A DNA stretch of 64,000 nt from Embiotoca jacksoni (taxonomy: Eukaryota; Chordata; Actinopteri; Embiotocidae): positions 10,011,324-10,075,323 of the forward strand of contig JAKOON010000020.1 in NCBI GenBank assembly GCA_022577435.1, read 5' to 3'. Position 1 is the first letter of the stretch, and every line of letters begins with the position of its first letter. This document shows, piece by piece, positions 1 to 12,699 of this stretch. The notes below the pieces were generated by a model. It was not told where the DNA came from, did not search any database, and saw only the letters and a list, made by a program, of their open reading frames with translations. Position numbers and translations under genes: made by a program.

Positions 1-573
1 CAGGTTATATGTTGTGCAACAGGTAAACATAAAGATTTAATGGTCTCATGGTAAGCTGGTACAGTATGTTCAGAAATGTTTTGACTTTATAGGGCCTCAG
101 TCAAAGCCATTAGGGGCCTCCAACAAAGCAACAGACGTGCTCGCAGCCTACAGTATAAGGCATTTAATATCAATTAGAGCCCGGTCATGTTACCCAGCCA
201 TTTTAATGATACTCCCCTATAGTCTGAGACAAGTCACTAATGATCAAACTGGAACTGTACATAAACACATAAAAAACCCTCAACACTGCACTTAATAACT
301 AGCTGAGTTGCTTTGGAGAGTTCATAAATCTGCGCTCAACAGATACTGTCTCCATTTCTCACGCAACAACGAAGGCAAGCTAATTATTTCAACATTGTGT
401 GATGAGGAAGGCTGCTGCATGGGTGTTCACAGTATGGGAGCTCCTTTGATGTCGCAAATCTGTCCACTCTTCAGCCTCAGACACCAGACTGCTAATGATT
501 ATTTGGCTCTGGGTGTCTTACTCATTCTTCAGCACACTCATAAGATAAAACAAGTACAGGACAAGCAGGTTTG

Positions 574-630
<57 letters not shown>

Positions 631-3600
631 TGCACACACACCTGCCCACAACTATGTTCTATTGCATAGGCACCCTTTGATCAATGTTGACATAGTTTAT
701 GTTTGGATACTATGTGTGCGAGTTCTCACATGTGAATGCAGCTTCTGAGTTCAAATACATGACAGTGCAGCTCGCAGAAGTACAGTGTTCGCAACATTTT
801 GCGAGTTAAATCTTACAAAGTGTGAGATGTTTCCACCTGGAAGAAAACAAGCGCTTACACGAGGTCCCCACTGCGCTATGCTATGCAATGTGCTTTGTAA
901 AGTGGCACTTAAAGGATGTCTGTGAGCCTCCCTTCCTGTCAGAGCCGGCAGTCCACTTGAGACTCAAGCACCAACACACATTTCGCACAACCACCCAAAA
1001 TAGCCCAGGCAGAGTTGCCGCAGCAGTGTGGAAAAGCGAGGCGCTACCGTTAACTGTGCAGGGAATCACACCAGATACATACGAAAGGATTGTGCATGTG
1101 GTATGTGTAATTAGTTTGTTTCATTAGAAATATAAAACCTTAACAGAAATTATGTACATTGTTTTTAACTGGCTGTTGAGGACAGGCCCACTGGTGGATG
1201 GCAGTGTTTTGAAGTGCTACTACAACTGCATACTCAGTGCCGTCAGCTTATAGAGTGGCTCTGTATCACATTAGCTGTTGGGTGTCGTGTTTAAAAAAAA
1301 AAAAAAATCCTGCTTTTCTACGGTTACTCTGGGGCTTTTGTACTATACCAGCTGCAGGCAAGTGGACCGTCGCGTTCTCAGCTTGTTGTCAGCCTCTCAG
1401 TTGAATTACTCTAATGTTTTATCCCTCACCGTTCCCAGCTTGTAATGAAATTAATGCCACTTTAATATGCATCACCCTCTTGTTAAGTCTCAGGCTGTAG
1501 AATGAATGTGCTATTGTTTGACTGCAGGACACGTCGAAGGAAAAAACAACACCGGGGCTTGGAGTACTGCCGAGTGTGTGCGTTAACAGACAAGTAAATG
1601 GATCTTATTAAGTGTTTTTCAGTGGTGCTGCTGGCTTCAGAAGTGTGGTCAAGCAGTCGTTTTTTTTTCACTCTTAGCACCAATGGTTTCATCATACGTC
1701 CATTAGACCCCAGGAATTGGAAACATATGTGGCACATGCCTCACAGAAGTGATATAGCCCAAGTCGATGTCAGGTGAGCCACTGAATCATTGAGTGTGAG
1801 AATCAATGTTACATCCTCTGTGTATTCATCCCCACAAGGGCAGCAGTCCATTGATCACTCTGCTCCATCTCATCACAGCATCAGTCTCTCTCAGCACAAG
1901 GAGGGGAAAATATGTATTTTCAATGCAAAATGAGCAGAGCTATTACTCCGCAGGCTGACAACCAATCAATTCCACCACAGTGTTTTCTGTCTTCAGTTGG
2001 AGGAGATGCTCGATAAAACGAGAGGGATAAACCGGGCATGTGAATCTGGCTGTCAAAACCCTTCTACAGATGGACATTTTATGAATTGGAGTGAAACACC
2101 AGTGTGTGTGACAGCTGTGTATGTACACCCTTCCTAAATCCTGAGGCAACTTAGAATAATTATGGTTTCACATGAAATGTGTGTACAGTGTGTGTGCCAC
2201 TTGTATAGCTGAACAGCAATCAGTGTGCCCTCATGAGTGTTAATCCTGGAAGTAAATGAGGAATTGCTGCGAGTAACAATCTTTAAAGTCTGCTCCTGGA
2301 GTCACATCCAAAATGTATTTCTTTCATCAAAATAATGTATTTTTTTTTTCTATTTCTTCAGATACGTGCACAGAATAGTGTTGGTTAAAAAAATGCATTG
2401 ACCTGTGCCATGAAGGTAAACACGCCCACACAGCTGGGATTTGGAGTTGTGTTCCACCTGGTACTTAGTTTAAAAAATAAATAATTTCAAATATTTCAGC
2501 TGGTCAAAACACATGTAAGATAAGCCCCACTGAATCATACACAACACATCCATCTGCTTCTGTTTGTCAAAACATTCTCACAATTCCTCAGTCCACCCAG
2601 CCTGAGGAATGATGGGCTTTGATTAAATGTCTGTTGAAATCCATAAAGTATGAGAATCAATAGTTTCGCTGTACATTTAAGTGCATTGATTAGTTGTTTT
2701 GGTTCAGGTCAGTCGGTTGTGATCTTGTTGTCCAGTTTTATTCACAATTGCTTGCTTTTGAGACCTATTGCGTGTACGCAGCTTATTACAATTCACGGCT
2801 ACGTTTTAAAGTGAAACGCCCTGTAGTGATCAAATAAATAACAACAATCTGGTGTCCTGGAGAAGTGACGCAGTTCAAATGATGTCTTTGTGATGTGAGT
2901 TTTTCAATCATAATTGTAATCCAACTATCCAAACTCTAAACAAGTGTTTTTTGTGCCTGCACCAAATTAATTTGGGAAAAACTCCGGTTGATTGTATTTG
3001 AGGATGGGAACAAACGATCAATCTCTTTCTTAGCTCTTATTTCCTTAAGCTCATAAAGAAAACTGCATTTTATGACCCAGTCTGCTGCTCTTTTCAGACC
3101 GCCATCTTATTTTTTTCTGGTGTGCAGCTGAAGTGAATTTAATTCCGAGGCATGTGGGGGAACTCTGCCACATAGTCTTTCTTAATGTCTGATTAAGCAG
3201 AAGAAAAAGCGTTTGTATTTCAAGTCCAATCTGAATTAAAAGTTACCTTGACAAAACGTGTAATTGTTGTAGGATATTCTACAAAGTCTTTTCTGAATCG
3301 CTTCTAACCAACAACAGTTTGAAAGTATGTTGACAATTTTTCAGTGCCAACAAAGAATACACACATCACATCATCCTGAGCCTGAAAACGTTTCAGGAAA
3401 CATACAAAGCTCGTACACTGACCCTGTAAAGTTTACATATAGCTAAAGGAGGGTGTTTGTGATTCATGCATCCTTTTAAAACATGTCACGTTAAATGAGG
3501 AGCACTTCATCTGTTTTAATGAATGGACACAACTGTGATTTGAGCCATGTTCTCAAAGGGGAGCTCGCGGTAGCATTTGTTTACTTAATTAGATCATGAG

Positions 3601-4930
3601 AGTCATCTCAAGTGTGACAGGTGAGCAAAACAGACGGTTGAGGGTTTCTTCCCCGAATCCCATGGAGACACTTGCATCTAGAAGCCTGGCACTAATGATT
3701 TCATTAACATGGCTAACAGGGCATCGGTACACCTGTTCACAGGCGTCTCAGCAGATACCTCGGTAACCTTGAGACAACGGTTCGAGGCTCCTGCCAACAC
3801 TCCTTTTGTTTTATGGCTGCTGTCTCAAGTCTTGTGCAGTTTTTATTAAAAGCTACAATGTGTGCGTTTGGATTTGTCTTCAAGCTAAGAGCTCTGGCGC
3901 TACGCTGTATGCTGTTTTGTGCCAAAATGATCTCAGTTGTATCACAGTAGGCTACATGCACTTTTTTTAACTGTAATTTCTATGATGTATGTCCCACCTG
4001 TCAAGGGTAGATAAAAGTTTAGAGCATTATTCTTAGGTTTTCTTTCAACCTGCCTTCACAGATGTGTTCCCCGTGAAAGAGAGCAGTGAGCACCAAAAAG
4101 TTTAGACAGCTACAGCAAACTATCTAAAAGTCACATTTTCTCATATTGCAGCATGCTTGATCTGACTGTTTCAGAACAAATCACACCCATCTGGCCTTCC
4201 AAGAAGATCTCAAAACAAATCATTTGCATATTAACTCTGACCCCTTTTTTTTTTATTTCTTATTTTTTTCCCTCAGAACAATTGAAGCTCTAAATTAACC
4301 AGCTGGAGTTTCTCAGATCCTCCAGTTTTTTTTGCAGTGTTGTGTCATACCGCTCTCTGTGGCTCTGACTGTCTCTCTCTCTGGACCCCTTTTTTCACAT
4401 TATCTGCATGCTTTAATGGTCTGTAACTTGTCAAGAGGGCCTATCTGTCTCCTCGCCCACACATCTGACAGCCTCACTGGTGTCTCCCCCCTTCCTGCCT
4501 CAGAATGTGATCGATAGCCCCTGAGCTCCCCTACACCCCACTGTCTTCGCAGGTGGATATCATTAAGGAATGATAAATGCACCATCAAACCAGCCAATCC
4601 TCTGCCCTCCGTATTAACTGAGCATTTGCAGAGTTGAGTTTTGATGAAACAAGAATACCATTATTGGGTAAAAGTGAGAAAAGAGACTTTAAAAGAGACT
4701 GCCATATTATTATATTCGATATTAAGTCAAGCAATTCTAATGTTTCGCTTTGAAACTTTGCAATCAACTTTCAAACCCTTTTAGTTGTTAAAAGATAGCA
4801 AAACCATTGTTATACAGTTGAATCATGTTACCACAGAGTGAAGTTAATACCTATCTAGTATATGAACAGTTTCCCCAGCAACATGTTTCAGCTTTAGTGA
4901 GAGATGTTTCCCTAACCTTAAGAAAATCTT
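1..4930. other. Intergenic block, no gene seen
   Basis: About 4.9 kb of AT-rich unique-looking sequence. Open frames here are short and unrecognised, or are low-complexity reads through the CA tract at 575. An A-tract lies near 1293 and T-tracts near 2339 and 4248. I see no splice-bounded exon, RNA gene or transposon terminus. Confidence 0.6.
575..642. repeat. (CA)n microsatellite
   Basis: A perfect CA run covers about 575-625 (roughly 25 units). It is followed by an interrupted CA/GCA tail to about 642. An apparent 146-residue frame across it contains a His-Thr run that is only the translation of this repeat. Confidence 0.97.
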
Positions 4931-5215
4931 GAGAAAGTAAATATCCTAACCAAGTAGCAACCCACCGTTATGCCACCCACTGGCTGTGAGTTTCCATTTC
5001 AAAGCCTCGAGTGGCATTTTGGCCGTCGCCATCTTTCTTTTGGAGCCAAATGTGACTATATTTGGATGAGCTGGTGAAGCGCGAAGGGTGGATCTGACTG
5101 AGAACCTCGGGACAATAAGGCACTTCTGCATTGGCTTCATTTATGTCAATTTTTATACACAGTCATAGTCTTAGCTAAAACCATGAAGGCGTTTTTGTGC
5201 CGAAACCAAACCACA
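4931..5215. repeat. Fish interspersed repeat, copy 1
   Basis: The block contains the landmarks TTTTGGCCGTCGCCATCTT, GGAGCCAAATGTGACTATAT, GGATCTGACTGAGAACC and GCATTGGCTTCATTT, in that order. The same landmarks recur, diverged, at 44083-44770, and the GGAGCC and TTTTCAG parts recur at 9086-9225. I recognise the wording as a repeat common in teleost genomes but cannot name its class. No terminal inverted repeat or reverse transcriptase is visible. The boundaries are approximate. Confidence 0.65.
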
Positions 5216-7012
5216 ACTTCATCACATAAAACTGATTAAGTCTTCAAAACTGACTTGCAACAATTTTTGAAGGAACAAATGAAACCTGCCGTCCTGCCGG
5301 TGGGGGTATATGATGCTTTGATGATGTAAACAACATTTACATTTTAACTGAAATACTTCTTGGGCTAGCTAAAGAGGAAGATGCCTTTTTACTCACCAGA
5401 ACAACACCAGACCTTTTTTTGAAATACTTGTTTGTGGAGCTGTTTGCAATTTATTAAAACAGGTTTATTCTCCAAGGTTTTAACTAGTTACAGAGAAAGT
5501 CAGTAAAGGGGATCAGCGTTGGCGCAAAGGGGAACAGGAATTTCGGTTGTTATCCTCCCTATCCCGGTACTTTGACAAGACTGATATTCAGCTTTTCCAT
5601 TAAGCTGCCTGTTGCTCAACCAAGAAGACTATTTATGCTCCCAGACTGCAAAATATGTTTGTGTAACTAAAGCTCCAATCTGCAAGTAGGGCCCCTTCTA
5701 TCCCTCCATGGCAAGCTGCCAGTGAGGATGCTCTTGTGAGCCTCGAAGTGGGAGCACATAACCTAGACACGGTGCCCTACTTTGTCCAGGTCTTATGCAC
5801 AGAGTCCCACTGCCTGTAAAAAGACGGCCCGCACCTCCTCTGCTCATTCAGGGCACGTACACACACACACACACGCACACGCACATAGAGTGAAAGAGAG
5901 ACTCACTCATGCTGTAAACTTGGAATCAACAAATACCATCAGACTTTGAAAACCCTCAGGATAGTGATGAGGGTTTTTGTTTGCTCTGCACGTCTAAAAT
6001 CAAACTTACTATGTCTGGGAAAAAAGCGAGACATTGATTGTTGATCTGTTGATGGGCTGTGCTTCAAATGACTGGGCGTAACTGTGTTAGACTCATGATA
6101 TGCTAGCTTTACCTCGCAAATTTTGTATCTCATTTTTTTTTTTTTTTTCTTCATGCTTGTCGTCATCTTTGCATGTTTCTCCTGTTTGTATCTCACAACA
6201 CCACACACGTTTTACCAGTGCCTAGTAGCAGTGATCTTTTTTTATGTTGATTAATAGCAATTGTCAAATAGCTTTTAGGTACATTACCACCAAGTAAAAA
6301 ACAGGGAAATAAGACGATAGTCGCATTAACTGTTAAATTAATATTTGAAAATCATGATGCATCCCTAATAGAGAAGCATCAGTGTATTTTTTTTTTGCAA
6401 CACGTTAAATTATATGTCCAGTTAAAATCCATAATTCACAGACATGATAAAAATGTCATAAATCAATCACGACCTCAACTGATTGGTGATATATAAATAA
6501 CATGTTTCTACAATTTAAAGTAAAATTTTACCACAATAGAAACGACTAATGTTCTATATGCATTTAGTGTCAATTCTCTTTTTGTTATATGCCGATGTTA
6601 AAAAAAAACTGAATTTAGGTCACGGTTATTATTCAGAACATACTGTGTGCTTATACAGTATGAATTTCAGTTAAATCTCAATATTTTTGCTCTGTAAAGT
6701 ACAGTGATATTCTCCCAGGATTTAAAGCTTATTGAACATCCTGAGAGAACAGTGGAACTTCTAAGTTGATATTATCAACTCCAGGTAGAAACCAGGACGT
6801 GGTATGACTACCATAGTTTTCACAGCAGGCTCACAAAGAGACCAAACTCAACATGGAGCGTGGATCAGATTCACACTGCTGTGTTTTGTGAATCCAGCTG
6901 TGCCTAAAGAGAGACTTAAGTCAAAATCCTCAGAACAAGCACCATATTCAGGCGTGGCATGGGTCTTGCGCTAGATCCGTGCAGATATGCAGCAATAACA
7001 GGCTCTCTTTAT

Positions 7013-7018
<6 letters not shown>
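5216..7018. other. Intergenic block, no gene seen
   Basis: Unique-looking AT-rich sequence with a T-tract near 6134-6148 and a short CA stretch at 5859-5884. No recognisable exon, RNA or mobile element. Confidence 0.55.
5859..5884. repeat. Short interrupted (CA)n
   Basis: About eight perfect AC units followed by GCACAC-type interruptions. Confidence 0.85.
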
Positions 7019-7081
<63 letters not shown>

Positions 7082-7126
7082 ACAGACATACAGTCTCCCA
7101 TGTACACACACACACACACACACACA
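7019..7126. repeat. Compound (CA)n microsatellite
   Basis: A perfect CA run of about 30 units covers 7019-7079. A 24-bp interruption follows, then a second CA run at about 7104-7126. Both strands give long His-Thr or Cys-Val reading frames here, which are artefacts of the repeat. Confidence 0.97.
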
Positions 7127-7566
7127 TTGTATCCTTCTCGGCCTCATACAGAAACACCCACATGCGCACAGTCAGCTGTAAGATCCCATAACAGAACAAA
7201 CATTGTCCGGCAGGCTACCTTAGAGTGAAGAAAAGGTATGTGCCGCCCCAAAGCTGAAGGGCTGTTACCCTAATGGGTTCGTGTTTTCTCTAACACTAAG
7301 GTTGCAGTAGAATAACGAAGGTTTCAGCACCACGGTGAGAAAGAGAAACAGATAACAAGGAGAGCCCAGGGTGCGTTTATATATAAGCTGCATACGGACA
7401 ACCATTGCTGATGTAAGTGAGATAAATTTGTTTAGATATTGTGGTAAGGTTTTGCTACTTCATTATACTTCATGAGAAAACACAGTAGCTTCCAAATAAA
7501 TGCTGCTGCATAATGCATAACTGTTTTACTCTAGGGCCACAGTAAGCTTGTTTCCTTGCTCAGAGA

Positions 7567-8085
7567 CTAAAACACCCATCTGTATCTCAGCAGTTTCTGT
7601 TTGATCTTGATTAATTGATTCTTGTTTAAACAAACGACAAAAAAAAGATAGTCACTGTTGCCAGCTTCTCCTTGCTTAAGTTTAGACACAAATTTAGGCC
7701 ACAGAATAAGGCAGAGATATGGCTTTGACTCCCTGACACGAGGGGAGGCGAGGATGTCTGCATTGTCTGGAGTTATCAGGAGCTGCAGGACCCTCCCCAG
7801 GCTCTCTGAGTCCAACGACGAGAGCAATATATCAAGCTGGGAGGGAAGGGAGGAATCATGCAGGGAGGAGTGTCTGCCAAGGTCCAGGTTCACTACCTCC
7901 TCTGTTTGACTTGGCCCGCTGACGAGAACATTATGAGTATTAAGAAATCTGCAGAACGTTATATTACTGGACATTATCACTATCTCCTCTACTTCTAACA
8001 ACAAAGCCGTCAAAATATCATGTTGAAAATATGTTGTTTTGGGGTCAGACATGCCCTGCTTTGCATCATGCTCATAATGTTCCAA
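7567..8085 (-). other. Unassigned exon-like ORF, 172 codons
   Basis: This is the most coding-like frame in the desert, but I do not recognise it. The part between about 7918 and 7640 reads with varied, non-repetitive residues and mostly G/C-ending codons (for example the segments DLGRHSSLHDSSLPSQ, LDILLSSLDSESLGRVLQ and PRVRESKPYLCLILWP). On the minus strand it is preceded by a plausible splice acceptor, TTCTCGTCAG, at 7919-7920. Upstream of that point the residues look less coding-like, and the C-terminal 30 residues become Lys/Leu/Phe-rich, as expected of read-through into intron. No good donor is visible; the best is GTGACT just after codon AAC. It could be an exon of an unknown gene, a decayed gene fragment or chance. 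No domain was recognised. Confidence 0.2.
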
Positions 8086-8284
8086 AAATGTGCTGAAAGT
8101 TAATTTGGCATGTCATAAAATGTCTAACTTTTACTCATTTAGCATGTCTGCTTGCTCACATTTATCCCACTTGTTATGACACAGGAAGAAAACAACACAT
8201 TTCCATATCCTTGTGATGCCAGATATCCTAATGTGTTGGTATCCTTCGACCTTGAATTACTTGAGCCTTTACACTTTTGAACTT

Positions 8285-9085
8285 TGACCCAAGTGGCAAC
8301 TGGAGGTTCCCAGCAACAGCCGAAAGAAAATTAGGGATTCAGCTTTTGTCAGCTATGCTCCAAAACTGTGGAACAAGCTACCTGTAGATATCAGGGAAGC
8401 TAGCTCAGTTAATACTTTCAAAAGAAAGCTCAAAACATATCTCTTAACTAGCAACTCTTGAAGCTCTCTTGCACCTGCCATGCACTTGAACTACCGCACC
8501 TTTGAAATGCATATTGCAAATGCTCATTTTATATTTTAATTATATATTTTTGATAAAACTTAAAAAGACTGATATGTTAGTGAAAAGGGAATTTTGGTAG
8601 TGTATGACTGGGTTGGACCTGTGCGAGTTTTTAACTGAGGTTTAGCAGAAACCCGGAGGTACACTGACGAGTCTACCTTAAATAATTTACTAAGACCACA
8701 GCACAAAAGGAGATTTAATATCGAGTGTATTACTGGGTAATGTTATAGACTGTGTGAAGTAAAGTTCTAGAAAAGTGCACAAGATGTATAACTGCTACAA
8801 CTGCCTTTTCCGCTACTTCATATCATAAATTGAATCCAAGATAATGACCCAAATCAAGTCGACTTGTATTCCTTTTTCTGCATTTGATCTGATTCTTGTG
8901 CTTTTTATCGGTTTCTTATGTTTTTTATCTGTTTTATCTAATTTACTTTCTATATTTTTAAATGTTCCTTTGTATTTGTTTCTTTGTGAAACACTGCATG
9001 TAATGATCTTGCTGTGAAGCACTTTGAGCTGCATTTCTTGTATGAAAGGTGAAATACAAATACAGTTTATTATTATATTATTATT
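8285..9085 (+). mobile_element. 5'-truncated L2-like LINE, 3' end
   Basis: The element keeps the last codons of a LINE ORF2 and its 3' UTR. The coding remnant ends at 8461. The 3' tail carries the L2-style motif AAGCACTTTGAGCTGCATT near 9017-9036, then ATACAAATACAG and a TTATTA-type simple repeat at about 9067-9085. L2-clade non-LTR retrotransposons insert by target-primed reverse transcription and are usually 5'-truncated, as here. The middle section (about 8580-8810) is less typical and may hold another insertion. Assignment to L2 rather than a sister clade rests on the tail wording and needs a repeat-library comparison. Confidence 0.8.
8288..8461 (+). pseudogene. LINE reverse transcriptase C-terminal fragment
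   Basis: A single open frame of 57 codons, ending in TGA at 8459-8461, encodes the C-terminal tail of a LINE ORF2 protein. Diagnostic residues are SYAPKLWNKLPVDIR followed by SVNTFKRKLKTYL, which match the family's AP-LWN-LP-IR-A-S-F-K-LK-L pattern. An in-frame TGA at 8285-8287 closes the frame on the upstream side, and the endonuclease and reverse transcriptase catalytic domains are missing. The fragment cannot encode a working enzyme. It is a dead copy left by a truncated insertion. Confidence 0.85.
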
Positions 9086-9225
9086 GATGGGAATCTATTG
9101 GAGCCAAACGTGTTTTGGAGCCAGCCCCTAGTGGCCCTTAGTTGTATTACACATTAAAACACTTAAGCATCGACCTCACTTTTCAGATCGGCAGTCTACA
9201 TCCATTTTTACATACAGTCCATGCT
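9086..9225. repeat. Fish interspersed repeat, copy 2 (partial)
   Basis: Directly abuts the LINE tail. It shares with the copy at 44083-44770 the order GGGAATCTATTGGAGCC, CCCTAGTGGCC, CCTCACTTTTCAGA and ACAGTCCATG. Only the right half of the family is present. Confidence 0.6.
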
Positions 9226-10599
9226 TTGACCACTCTGCCTCTTTGTTCCAGCGTTCAGTTCTAATCACACAACCCCAGAGGAAATCAGAAGAAAATTAGG
9301 CCACTAAAGCACAACACATTTAGACAGTTCAGCTAAATCACAGGAAGTCCTCATTGGCCAACAGACCCTATTGATTGACAGTGAACATTAAACGTGCCTA
9401 CAACAGGCTTCCAGGGGAGGACGGTGGTAGTGGGGTGCCCTTCAAATCGAGCAATTATATCCTGCCAAAAATAATGCCCCTGTGGTGTGTGTATATTACA
9501 GTTAGTGGGTGGATGATAGTGTCTATATTTGATGTTGCTAATCTAGAGAACAGTGACCCCTGTCGAGGTTTACTTTCCCAGATGTAAAATACATCTAGGT
9601 GGCATCTTTCAGGAAGCTAATTTATGTGTCCCTGCTGGCAGCTTAAATTCTGCTCCCTTTTGAATCGGCAACACCACCAGCTGGTGTGTCCTCAGTCTCT
9701 CTGAAAGCAACATTGTCTGTCAAGCATTGAAAAAGTGTTTTCAGTTTAAAGACCTGTCCCTGGTCCTGACAGAAATGCAGGCGGAATGGGTCCAAGCTTA
9801 AGCAATTTCGTAATGTGTCTTTAGAAACATAAAGGCAGTCTTTGTCACATGTCACACTGGAGGGTTTACTAAACAAGGCCTTCATGCCACAGTTTCTTAT
9901 CGCTGGGTCATCCGGCTGAATTACTGGAAGGACAATTTATTTCAGCCTGGTCATGCAGTACATGCATTATTTTCTCTGTGATTCTGTTCTTCTTTTCCTT
10001 CCAGTGAAAAAACTGGTGGGTGTGTTAATGGCTGTGTAACCCACCTCTCTTTATGGGAAATACACCTGTAATGTGACGTCGTGACAAAGACGGGCTTTTG
10101 TTTTCAGAGCAGTTATCAGTAATGCTGACTCATACACAGAGCTGTTTTATTATTATATATTTGTGATGATGTATTCTCTTTGGCTGGTGCTGTCAGGCTC
10201 TAGTAAATACAGTGTGTCTGTGCTTGTGTCTACACCACATTTTGTGATTATAGAAATCCTAAAAAAAAGACAAATGGTCATTAATTTTAATGGTCACTGA
10301 ATACGGCTCAACACAGGCAGATAACATATTTATACCCATTTCTATTTCTGTTTATGATTCCGTGACTGCATTTATGGCTGGATGTTAGCTACAGATTGCT
10401 TCATGTATTTCTGCCTCCTGCTCTGTTTTTCAGCTTTGTGTCGAAAACCTCAATGCTAATTGTTAATTTTTGTTATAATGTAATCATCATATATTTTATT
10501 TAGATGCTGTTTAAAGATGTAAAATACATTACACAACAGTAAGTGTAAAAGGTTGAAAATGCTATAGTAAAGTTTTTATTATGAAACAGACATCCGTCT

Positions 10600-11120
10600 T
10601 ATTTTTTGGAGATACCACTCTGAAGAACTATGCTAACCGGGTGGACTTGAACGCATCGTGGACTTACTTGTGTCAGTAGATGGCGCTACTACTGTAGAAT
10701 GTAATTCTGTGTATCTTTGAGAAATTATTTTATTTGCATATATGTATTTTCATGTGATGTTTCATGTTATATTGCTGTTCAGCAGTTGCCACCACTTTTT
10801 GCCAACGGAGTGTGAGTTTATTGTGAAGCTGGTATTTTCAATAGTCATAAATTTAAGTTGGGTAACAGAACAAATTGTATTTAGTTTTCTAATTACATAT
10901 TTTATTTGCACTTTTCTGTATTTTCCCATTGTTTTGAATACTGATGTAAGAGTTTAGTACGGGAAAATATTTTGATAGCGAGTCAGAATAAAAAGGCGCT
11001 GACTTGAAGACGTTACCTCATTGTATTGTCTCTTCATTTATCCACAGTGAACCACAGATACACAGTGCTGTTTAGTCTGTGTATCACATGTTACTGGTGC
11101 AGATACCCCTAGGTCTGGCG
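10600..11120 (+). mobile_element. Possible solo LTR remnant
   Basis: This is a weak call. AATAAA at 10987-10992 is followed by a GT/T-rich stretch and then by ACTGGTGCAGATACCCC at about 11093-11109 and TGGCGCCGG near 11115. That arrangement resembles a polyadenylation region followed by the leader and primer-binding site of a Ty3/gypsy-type retroelement. No gag or pol frame follows, and no second LTR is seen. The left end is a guess. Confidence 0.2.
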
Positions 11121-12699
11121 CCGGTTAAATAAGCCTTAGAGGTCTTTCCAGGCAGCAGCCATATACATCCAAGGTTATGTGACATTGCTGTACGATTCCT
11201 TCTTTCACTTCTCTTCCACTTCTTCCACTTCACTTACTTTCATATTGTGTGCGTTTGTAAGAGTAAAAATATATTTCCTATGATATGTAACGTGGAAGGT
11301 TGGCATGTTAGATAGTATTACACTTATGTCATACATCCTATACTTGTTGATCATGTGATTCATTTCTTCATCATGAGAAGCACAGATTCTGATCTCTGCA
11401 CGGTATCTCTAGGATCAGGCATTACTAACAGGAACTACACTATTTTTTTTTACTTTTTTTTGGCGACAGTCATTTTGGAATGCTGCCACAGGGCAAGTTT
11501 GAAGACCCAGCAGATATATTACTTATGTAAGACTCAAGGAAGTACATGATCCAGTGCAGGAGCACTTGAATATGTCCCAAACTCCCCCACTCCCTCCTCA
11601 GGACATTATATACTAATGTTTGTAAATGGAAATATTAATGAAACATCCTATTAAATTTGGCCTTAACAGTTAATAGCACATTCGAAGGTTCATATTAAAC
11701 TAAGTAAAGAACAAAGAAAACGATAGAAAGTGAGTCCGGTTTCCCCGGTATGCACATGTTGAAGTGCTATTTGTATTCACACAGGACTGCGGCAGCAATT
11801 ACTCTCAATTTTAAGAGTAATTATGCAAACTCACTCATGTCCTCACCAAAGAAAACACCCCACTTTGTAATAGCAGGATTTTTCCACACTGAGTCATGGT
11901 TGTGAAAGGTACTTACTGGGAAAAAACTGGGTGGAAATATATAGAGGTCACGGAAGAAAATTAGTTTAATATCCTTTACCTTGGTTGACCTGGGTAAGTG
12001 GTGAGTTTGCTTCCAGAAAGCAACAGTTTGACTATAACGGAGCGCTCTTGCTTTTCATTTTACATGTCCAAATATAAATACTCTCTCATTTCTATTTGTT
12101 TCATGCCAATAGCTACAAAAACAACAGACTACTATGTTGGAGTGACAGTAAAAGAAGACACTGCAACTCAAATATAAGAAGATTAGAAGACACGAGTTCT
12201 CAATCCAAAAAGCATTGAATTCATTTTGAAAAACAAAACTCATATCAAACCTCTGACATGTTGTTGCTGAATGACTGACTATATAACTAACTTGTTTGGA
12301 ACCATATACTGTAAGTAGAAGTGAGATGTTGGACCTGAAATTCATAACTTTCCTAGATGTTCGTGAGAGGAAATTAAAACTACAGTAACAATGCCGACAT
12401 GTCCGCACTGTTACTGATGCTGTTGTCTCGTTTTTTTTTTTTTTTTATAAACAGCAACAGTATCAAGTCAGATAACATCTTGATATATTGTTCTTTGCTG
12501 AAGGTAGTGCACGCCAAATTATTGCAGGATGACATAACTTTTTATTATTAAGGTAACACCATGCAAAGTTCCGCTAACATCAGCTTGGATTCAATGGCTC
12601 TGAGCTACATAATCTTAACAACCCTGTTGTTGTTATGGAAATAACAAACCAAAGACATATTTTAACAAACATATTTATGGATTGTTATTACATCTATCT

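Noticed and set aside
308..748. 146-codon plus-strand frame
   Set aside because: About a fifth is His-Thr from the CA microsatellite, and the rest shows no motif or splice-bounded structure.
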